In this document: positions 56,201 to 64,000 of the stretch, one piece after another
How the letters are laid out: each line of letters starts with the position of its first letter
Position numbering within the stretch: position 1 is the first letter of the stretch
Assembly (NCBI RefSeq): GCF_047663525.1
Contig: NC_092587.1
Location: 144,762,001-144,826,000 of the forward strand
DNA: 64,000 nucleotides
Reading direction: 5' to 3'
DNA from: Anas platyrhynchos
Lineage: Eukaryota > Chordata > Aves > Anseriformes > Anatidae
Program-made: the position numbers and the translations under genes
The notes under the pieces: model-generated
Database searches by the model: none
What the model saw: the letters and a program-made list of their open reading frames with translations, nothing else
Told to the model about the DNA's origin: nothing

Positions 56201-59200
56201 AGGGGAAAAAGCATAATAATCTCTAGTAAAGAGTTGTCCTGTGACTTACCAGCTTTCTGTTGCTTGTTCCAGAAAAAAAATGTATCTGGAAATGTTTTCA
56301 GAGCAAACCAACAAACAAAAGCTTCTTGTTTTGCAGTGAAGAGGTATATCAGGAAAGGCATCCCCAATGAACACCGGGCGTTGATCTGGATGATCGTGAG
56401 CGGGGCCCAAGCCAACATGGAGCAAAACCCTGGATACTACCACAGGCTGCTCGAAGGGGAGAAGAATGACAAGCTGGTTGAAGCAATCAAAACAGGTCAT
56501 TGTCCTGATAATAAAATCTGTGTTTATCTACTGTCCTATGTCCTTAAATTGTTAGAGATGAAGTTATGTCATGGAAAACATGGGTTTCTGTAGTGGTGGT
56601 TTAAGTGCTGAATTAGCATGTAAATTAGATTAGCCATAAGCTCTTTAACAGCACAGATCTTTCCAGGTTCTTCATGTAGCCAAAAACATTAAGGAAGATT
56701 GGAAATTTTTTTGGAAAGGAACTGAGAACAAACTAGAAGGCGTTGTTATGTCATCTCCTAGGTGAATGATGAGTTCTAACTCTGTAGTGTGAGACCTGCC
56801 TTTGCATCTGTTTCTCCTTATTTCAGTCCCAAAAGGACCTGGAAGAGCAGCAGGAATGGTTGAAGACGTGGAGCAGTGTCTGCGTAAGGCAGATGAATTA
56901 CGCTTGCATCTTAGCTCGAGGAAAGATTGCTAAGGAAAAAAGCTGCTGACAGACCTAAATGAATTATAAATGGTGTAGAGAGGGTGAATGGGGAACAGTT
57001 GTTAACTGAAGCAATTCATTTTGTCTAGCAAGAACTAAGGACACTGGATGAACTTTGCCATGCTGTGGATTTAGAAGAGCGTATCACTGAATTGTGGTGC
57101 TTGTTGCTGGAGGGTGCTGCTGAGGTCAAAACCATGAACCGGTTCAAAAAAGAATTTAACAAGCCGAGGGGTGGGGAAGTCCACTCAGGAACTGGTGGTT
57201 TTACCATGCTAGGCAGCTGAATACCACAACCGCTCTCTCACTCCCCCTCCTTAGAAGAGGAGGGGAAGAAGTAAAGGAAAGAACAACTCATGGGTTGAGA
57301 TAAGGATAATTTAATTAAAGGAAAAAAATAATTGTTAAGGAAAGATCATTATTTATTGAATAATTTAACTAAAGGGAAAAAAGAGAAAGGGGAAAAGGGA
57401 AAAAACAAAACAAGTAAAGGCTATGTGGAAGTGCAGAGGAAAGAAATTACCCTCTACTTCCCACAAATGAGCTATGCTTGACCATGTCCTTGAAGCAGGG
57501 CCTCAATGCACGTAGCTGGTGTTCGGGAGGACAGACTTTTTCACAACGAGAGCCCACCCCTCCCCTCTTCTTCGTTTTTCCACCTTTTATTGCGGGGTGT
57601 GACATCATCTAGTATGGAATATCCCTTTGATTGGTTTAGGTCAGCTGCCCTGGTGATGTTTCTTTCTTGTTTTTTTGCCCACCTCCTAGGAGGGTTAGAG
57701 TGAGGCCCGATGCTGTGCCAGCACTGTGCAACAGCAGACACAACACTGGTGTGATAACACTGCTGTTATAGCTACAAGTGCAGAGCACAGCCCTGTATGG
57801 GCTGCTGCAGGGAAAGGTAACATCCCAGGCAAACCCAGTACAGACCATTACAGTGGTATGGATGTACCCCCGATGTGTGAAATCACTAAATGTAAATCCT
57901 TGAAAGAAGGGAAGAAGAGGAGGGTGAATACCACTCCCCTACTAGTCCAGTTGCTTATTTGTACATTGACTAGTGGCCAAAAATGAGTGACAAGGCGTTA
58001 GACCACCCCGACCTTGCACTGGCCCTCTGGGAGTCTGAAAGAGGCAGGGATGGGAGGGACGGGACAAGTGAGTAAAAGGTTGATGTAACTGGTATTTGTC
58101 CCCAAATTTTTCAACCTGCTGCAGCAGAGTCTTTGTGGAGAAGCTGTTTCTGCCTAGATTACCCACTTGCTGAGTTGAGAGGTAGGACTGTGCTTTGGAC
58201 AACCATGATGCTGAGGCTGTTACGTTAGAAAGGCAGGTGCAGTTAGTGTTGTCTTTTTTCATCTTAAAAAAGCCAGGTAGTTAAAGATGGGATTTTACTA
58301 ATTTTAGTTGGAACTGGGTAATCATTAGAACTCCTTTTGTTTTAGTTCCAATTTTCCCCTCCACAGCAGCACCATGGGCTTTTGGGACTACACACCTTAG
58401 TAAGGCATTTTGAAACACAAACTTTCATGTTCCTGCAAATGAAGACTAAACAGAAATCTCCAGGCTCATATCCTGCCTACGGATAGACACAGCAGAGCTC
58501 TAACTTTATCTGTACAGAGGGAAATGAGTTTCTGTAGCGGCCTAGAGAAGGAGCAAAGTGTATTCAGTGCAAAATTCAGAGCAAAATGTATAGTTGCTGC
58601 AAGCGGGAGATGCAAGCAATTTCTTTTCTGAAACTAGACCATAGCACAAGTGGTCATAGTGTGACAGCAGGAAGCTTTTCACGCTGGTTATACAATGAAT
58701 TAAAATATTTCTGCGGGGGAGGAAAAATAATGTCAAAAGCTGAAGATCTACTTTTGAATTACTGAGGAACTAAACTTTTGGAAGAGCAACTGCATGGATA
58801 GGTAAACCGCAGAAGAGGAAACTAACAGGGAGCAAGTGAGGGAAAGGGATGAAAGAAAAATGGGTTAGAGGAGGAAAAAATACGAAGAGGACCTCAGACT
58901 TCAGTGATAGATTTCCCTTCAGAAAGGAAGCAATGATGTGAACGTATGGGGGTTAGGAGAAAAGTATTAAAGGTGAATGGAAATCTTATGTTAATGAACT
59001 TAATGCCCCTTTTGACCGTACAAATTTTGTCATGAGCTTTAGCTGAGGACTGTTTCAGTGTAAATTGTTGTCTGAGTTCGTTTCTGCCTGTGTTGATTTC
59101 CCATCACAGCAGTTGTTTTAAACAGCAAACTAAATGAGGATGTGGAATCTTGCTGCCGCTCTCAGGTCTGCAGTTTCCAACATTTTCAGACAATTGTGCT

Positions 59201-62200
59201 GTATTTAGTCATATAGACCAACTATAGAGTAATAGCCCAACACAATACTTTACTCCATACTTTAAAAACAAGAGAATAGTAACCATGCTTTTTTTTTTTG
59301 TTTTTGATGGGAGGGACAGGAGGGCAAGGCCAACTTAAGACTTTAAAATCCCTTGTAAAACGTTTAAGAGCCGGTTACCTGTTTCTTTTACATGCCCAGA
59401 AGCTCCAAACAATTTTCATTTCCATTTGGAAATTATTTTCAACATGGAAATGTCTTCAATGGGGTGTAACTAAATTAAAAAATGCAGGGGGACTGTACAA
59501 AGAAATGGTCTAATTTTAAAGAAAAATCTGATAAGTAATAACAATAAATCTAAACTATCCTTTGACCATTCTTCATCCTGTTGATTCTTAACTGATGGGC
59601 TTTATTGCTGATTTTGTTTTATGAAGCTTGCTTTTGGAACACTTTTGGGTTTTATTTTTGAAGAGAAATATTGGAGAGAAAAGACTTCTTTAAATGTAAA
59701 ATTAAGAGCTTAAAGAATGCAGATCTCTAAATATTGGTGGCAACTTTCATAGTTTAGTTTACGTACATATTTAGAAGGGAACATGTTTCTACAGAGCTTT
59801 GTTGTTCGTGCCCCGTTGTGGTAAAGTTCAGTTGGACAAGTGGTGTTGACCCAGTAGATCTGGCTGTCCTCCTGATGCAAAGCCCGCCTGCTGGTTATGA
59901 AAAGGCCTGGGTGTAAGTTAATGTAGCTTCTTTGCAATAAGTCCCTCATTAACCAGGCCATTTTTTGTTAAGCGTGTAGTGTGTGCAAGTCTTCCTGTGT
60001 ACACATGCAGCTAATAGCCATGTTTCCACTCTTTTTTCCCCTGTCTTAAATCTCCTCTCACAGAGGCACAAACAACATCACTTTTTGGCTCAGCTCTGGT
60101 CAGCAGCGGGGCCCTTACCTAACATGGGGCAGCTTCTAGATCCTTCTCACAGAAGCTACCCCAATAGCCCCCTGCTACCAAAACCTTGCCACATAAACCC
60201 ACTACAGCATTTCATGAGCTGTGTTGGTGACAAACACATATCTGATATCTGAGAGTCCCCACGGCCTGTACAGCACCTCATGACCGCTGGCCTGAGGGCC
60301 TAGCTGTGTGGGTCGGGTAGCGGTTGTGGGATCCTTCGTAATAGGTTCAGAGCTGTAATTCAGATGATAGTCAGCTATAAAATCGACTCTACACTGCTCA
60401 AAGCATGAATAAGTTTCTCTGAAGGGGGGGGTGACCTATTTGTGGAGGTTAGGAATGTTCTCATGGGTTTTACATGGCGTTTAGCCACGGGGAAGAGCAG
60501 CATCAGCTCTTTGGGCTCTGTGTTACAGTTAAATCAGGTGGTGCCCAACTGCTACCTCGCTTCCTTGTCTGTCTGCCAAAACAGTTAAAGGAAGAACTGG
60601 AGAAGGAAAGTGTGTGGTGATACTTCCTCAGAATATTTTACCTACCTTCTCTCCAATTCCGGTATCACCTTTTGGAGACAAAAGGGGCTGGAGTTTATGC
60701 AATAACCAAGACACAGGATGCTGCTTTATTCCAATTCTAGGCAGTGGTATTACTGTTCTCATCTCCTTTTGTAGAAAATCCTATCCCAGTTTGCTTTCTT
60801 CATTGCTGTAAGCTATTGAACTGTTGCTTGAAGCTGGGTGATTCAGGCTTGATTTCTCTAGTCTTAGTTGAGAGCAAACTTCAACTTAACTTTTAAAAAT
60901 AAAAAAATATCTCTAGAACAATTTCTAGTTCTCTTTGTTACAAAGTAAACCTTGAAGCTGAGTCCTGAATATCCAATTATATCAAATTAAAAATACCCTT
61001 TACATATTTTACTTTTCCAAATCATAATCGATGACCTCCAGAATAATGAGATTAGGTTTTCATTAGAGTTTTTGAATATTTGTACTTGACAAATATAAAA
61101 ATAAAATAAATTACTTGCCTGGAGTCTATTCAGAACAGAAGCAAGTTACAGACTAGCAGTAGTGAAGAAGTGTGATCAAAATGGAGTACAGCATGTTAAT
61201 AAATAAATAAATATTTGTGTAATCTACCAGGCATTGTGTCTGGGAGTGGGAGGCACATTGATACAAAGATATGTACAGAAAGGGTGGGGTAGCAAGCTGA
61301 ATAACTCTGGCTTGTAGGCATGCCTGGCTTTGGAAGTACCCTAAATGTGAAAAGCACTAGAGTGATGCAAAAACACTAAACATCTTTTTGCTCCAGAAAT
61401 AGCATCTACAGTTCTAATTGTGTGTGTTAAAATAAATATCTCTTCAGCTGAGGCTAATGTGGATTCCTGCCTACGTTTGTCTTGCTGAATGTGAGGTGAA
61501 AATGCTGCAGTCCTGGGGAAGGAAAGAAACAAGCCAATGCTCTTCTCATGCTTGCTGCACAGAGATGAATCAACAGGAGAGGAAAGCTGTTGGTTTAGTG
61601 TTTCACAGCAGCTTAACACTGCCACCTCCCAGTATTGAAGGATCATCTGAAAAAAAAAAAAAAATCATTCTGGGATTTAATCGAAGTGTACTGCAAAGAA
61701 GTAGCTAGTCATTTCTCTGTGACTTTCTTCCTGGATCCATGTTCCTGTGCATAGCTTGAATCTCGTCAGCAGGTCTTCACACAACAAGATTGTCATGGTT
61801 TGGGGTTTATCTATCAGTAAAAAGCACTAACTTTGATTTCCTTGCTCAATTTATTCTGGTGATTTTCTTTCCCCAAAGCTGCAGTAGCTTGAGGTTGTGT
61901 TCCTTTGGCTGCTAACATCTGTCCAGAGGGAAGTAGGTGAGAGGAGAGCAGGTCAGATATGAGGTGTGGATTCTGCACGGGTTAGGGGGAAGAGCCACAG
62001 CTGAAATGTTAGCATTCATTCTTTTTTTTTTTTTTTTTTTTTGTGAAGCCCAGCCTAAGCTTCAATAAACAAGAAATTATTCCGATTATGCAAACACAGT
62101 GCTGCTCTTCCTACCAAGAGGAAAGACAACGCTTGGTTATCCTGTAACTGCCTGGCTGTTGCTCAAGTCCTTTTAAAAATTAGCTTTTTCCTTGAGTTTT

Positions 62201-63381
62201 TCTTCTAAGTCACATGAGCGGTGAGGTGAAATATTTTCCAACCCTCCCATTTCTGTAAATGATTTATTGACTTCAAAAGGAAGAAAGAGTGATTAAAGTC
62301 TTTTTAATGCTTGTGATTTCCATGAAACTAATCATGATTTTGGGCGACTTTCTTCCTTGAGTTGCTTACAGCTCAAGTTTGTGTCAGAACTGTAGTAGGC
62401 TTCTTCCAGTATGGAAGAACTAAAAGAAAGCTAACCAAAATAACTTGTTTTATTAATGTCTCAAGGTTCGAAAATCTTCGAAGTAATGTTACTTTCAAAT
62501 CATTTTTTTTCCCCCGAATTGGACTTCTAAAAATCAGATGTGGAAGTGGATTAGTAACCTTGGCTTCCCTCTTTATAGAGTGAAGCAAGCTAAAAATTAA
62601 CTCTGCCTGTTTTTCCAACAAACAAAGAGTGTTTGGGTGACTAGCTAAACCTGCGTGGTTTAGGCCTTTCTAAAAAGAGAGGTGAGTCCTGCTATTCACA
62701 TCATAGGGAAAAAAAAATACTGTGATTCCACGTAGACGTGCTCAGTTACAGGAACGAGACTATTTCTTTTTAGTTGTTTGGGAATGCTTGGTTGAAGCCC
62801 CCTGAATGATAAGTCAACTGAAAGATCATTGGATTTGTTATGAGAATGTTTTTCTAGAGGTGTAGGTCATTTCATGGCACTATGCTAGATAAAATTGGTA
62901 TGAGTTTGTTTTTTTTTTTTTTTTTTTTTTTTTTTGGTCTAAATGAGTGATTTGCTTTCATTTAAGCTTTTGCAGTCAGGCCTTGAGTCCATTCTGCAGG
63001 AGAATTTCTTTAGTCCTGCTTGAAATCGTTTTCTGTACCCTAATAGGATTAGTCTTTCTAGGAATGGATTATCCTCAAGTGTAGATGCTCTTTTAGCCAA
63101 AACAGAGGTAAAGCTGGTTCTTGGTAAAATTCATCCACCAAAACTACAGTGTAATAAGGTTTTGGTTGTGCTTCAGGAAAGCTGTAAAAGTCTGCTTTGA
63201 AGACCAAGGAGGGAACAGCTCTTAATTTTGTTCTTTTTTTTTTCCCTTTTGTCTAGACATGAATAGAACATTTCCAGATAACATAAAATTCCGCCAGACG
63301 GCTGATCCCTGCCTGCAGGATACACTCTACAATGTATTGGTAGCATATGGGCACCACAATAAAGCAGTAGGATATTGTCAG
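50229..63381 (+). CDS. GRTP1: GRTP1 (TBC1D6), 5' four coding exons; gene continues past the window
   Basis: Exons: 50229-50266, 50750-50901, 56337-56495, 63257-63381. They give 158 residues with all phases matching. The product is growth hormone-regulated TBC protein 1, a predicted GTPase-activating protein for Rab GTPases in membrane trafficking; the human protein is about 336 residues, so roughly half is here. The N-terminus DPYGFERPDDFD and the RRAIKWSKLL segment precede the TBC domain, which starts near residue 64. The catalytic Arg finger is R120 in I114-x-x-D117-x-x-R120, and the Gln finger is Q158 in GYCQ at the last visible exon end. Both are intact, so GAP activity is expected. The first exon encodes only 12 full codons and differs from mammals in this stretch, which is usual for this protein. 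Confidence 0.93.
50267..50749 (+). other. GRTP1 intron 1
   Basis: The intron is about 0.48 kb, GC-rich on the left and AT-rich on the right. It ends in a T-rich tract and TTTTATAG. Confidence 0.85.
50750..50901 (+). CDS. GRTP1: GRTP1 exon 2 (residues 13-63)
   Basis: Reads RVDPYGFERPDDFDYASYEA through KNSIQKSLK. It is 152 nt, phase 2 to phase 1, with donor AAAAG/GTGAGC. Confidence 0.95.
50902..56336 (+). other. GRTP1 intron 2
   Basis: The intron is about 5.4 kb. One CR1 fragment lies at 52950-53112. The rest has no element I recognise. Confidence 0.85.
52950..53112 (-). mobile_element. CR1 3' fragment, minus strand
   Basis: Contains 'GAAATCACCTAGGTTGGAAGAGACCTCCAAGATCACTGAGTCCAACC' and 'AGGGATGGGGACTCCACCACTTCCCTGG', the inverted CR1 3' end. 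Confidence 0.9.
56337..56495 (+). CDS. GRTP1: GRTP1 exon 3 (residues 64-116)
   Basis: Reads VKRYIRKGIPNEHRALIWMI and later NPGYYHRLLEGEK, the start of the TBC domain. It is 159 nt, phase 1 to phase 1. The donor is ACAG/GTCATT, weaker than the others in this window because positions +3 to +6 depart from consensus. Confidence 0.93.
57193..57842 (-). mobile_element. Solo LTR of an avian endogenous retrovirus, antisense to GRTP1
   Basis: Read on the minus strand it begins TGTACTGGGTTTGCCTGGG and ends GGTAAAACCACCA, i.e. with TG...CA termini. Inside it has the phrase 'AAAGGGATATTCCATACTAG', an AATAAAA element near 57585-57590, and near its end 'TTATCTCAACCCATGAGTT' followed by 'GGGGGAGTGAGAGAGCGG', all typical of a common avian ERV LTR type. 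No internal retroviral genes adjoin it, hence solo. I could not find a clear target-site duplication, so the ends may be off by a few bases. Confidence 0.75.
61197..61213. repeat. (AAAT)n short repeat
   Basis: About four AAAT units. Confidence 0.8.
62022..62042. repeat. Poly(T) run
   Basis: An uninterrupted run of about twenty T. Confidence 0.9.
62908..62935. repeat. Poly(T) run
   Basis: An uninterrupted run of about 28 T, the longest homopolymer in the window. Its exact length is likely to vary. Confidence 0.9.
63257..63381 (+). CDS. GRTP1: GRTP1 exon 4 (residues 117-158)
   Basis: Reads DMNRTFPDNIKFRQTADPCL and then LVAYGHHNKAVGYCQ. It is 125 nt, phase 1 to phase 0, with donor TCAG/GTATGT. 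It carries both catalytic fingers of the TBC domain. Confidence 0.95.
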
Positions 63382-64000
63382 GTATGTAGTCACTGTGTTG
63401 TTTTTTTTTTCCCTGTTCTAAATGCTGCATTTCATTGGTTTTGCCCATTTGAATGTGCACTTTCAGAAGCAGATCCACAAACAATTTCTGTTCTTAAAAT
63501 GGCTCTGGGAGAGAAAAAAATGAATCACTTCAAGCATGTTCAGGTACCCTTGTGAGTTTCCCCAGGGTCTTTTTGTAGCTACTTCACTGTATTTGGTTTG
63601 ATTCATGCCTTGGAGAGGAGAAAGAGAGCTTGTCTTTCCCTCTTCCCCCCTCCTGCCGTCCTTCCTGGAATAGTCCTTGGTGTGTAGGAGTCGTGATGAG
63701 ATCTCAGTTGTCTTTGTTTTCACTGGAATGTTTTTCAAAACACAGGAAAACCAGTGCTCATGTGATATATCACCTAGGATTTGGGATAATTGGGTAGAAG
63801 GAAATGGTAGCATTTATTTGGTGCTGTCTCCAAGTATAGACAGGCAGGTAGGAAGAAAAATTGTTTGAATTTCACTTAGAAAGTCTTCCCTTTCTTCACC
63901 AAAGATGCAAGTGCTAAGCTGTATCTCATGCTATTTGGGGAAGTTGGTACGGTATATACAATTGTTCCAAAGTTTAGAAGATTATGAATTATATTTACTG
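63382..64000 (+). other. GRTP1 intron 4, cut by the window edge
   Basis: I find no further GRTP1 exon before the end. The next expected residues (GMNFIAGYL-type) are not present. Confidence 0.85.

Larger units (their letters stand above)
56496..63256 (+). other. GRTP1 intron 3
   Basis: The intron is about 6.8 kb with an antisense solo LTR (57193-57842), an AAAT run (61197-61213) and two long T-runs (about 62022-62042 and 62908-62935). The last T-runs may be tails of minus-strand retrocopies or simple repeats. Confidence 0.85.

Noticed and set aside
56820-57190. Possible coding segment after GRTP1 exon 3
   Set aside because: A stretch with 'KDLEEQQEWLKTWSSV'-like translation looked exon-like, but it is frame-broken, does not match the TBC domain, and GRTP1 continues correctly from exon 3 to 63257.

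Overview
The window looks like a bird chromosome segment. Evidence: two spliced vertebrate genes in a conserved order, several CR1-type LINE fragments (the dominant avian interspersed repeat), and one solo LTR of an avian endogenous-retrovirus type. The two genes match ADPRHL1 and GRTP1, which are neighbours on human 13q34; here both are on the + strand with ADPRHL1 first. I worked out exon boundaries by hand from protein similarity, GT/AG sites and reading-phase arithmetic.

Layout. 1-1350: upstream DNA with a TATA box. 1351-22819: seven exons encoding the canonical 354-residue ADPRHL1, an ADP-ribosylhydrolase-fold pseudoenzyme. 22816-28089: a decision zone where the transcript either stops at an intronic poly(A) signal near 23.09 kb or splices on to two more exons (26921-27202 and 28090-32899). 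All phases fit, so the long product would be 2,050 residues with a repeat-rich, probably disordered tail of about 1,600 residues. Between the two outcomes lies a 755-bp uninterrupted pentanucleotide tract (23733-24487) in three blocks. 32900-49850: about 17 kb of apparently gene-free DNA with CR1 fragments, simple repeats, two G-quadruplex motifs and one orphan promoter/exon-like cluster. 49850-50480: a CpG-rich island carrying the first exon of GRTP1. 50229-64000: the first four coding exons of GRTP1 (158 residues, through the Arg and Gln fingers of its TBC Rab-GAP domain). That gene runs off the right edge, and a solo LTR sits antisense in its third intron.

The genes are not an operon and no joint function is implied. 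ADPRHL1 is known as a heart-enriched protein tied to actin and chamber growth; GRTP1 is a predicted Rab GTPase-activating protein. The strongest second-look items are: (1) the long ADPRHL1 form, whose 5' splice site overlaps the short form's stop codon; (2) the CTTTT/CTTTC/CTTCC tract, whose purine strand carries the same motif series (AAAAG, AAAGG, AAGGG) known from the human RFC1 ataxia locus; (3) a 147-codon internal duplication in the giant last exon.
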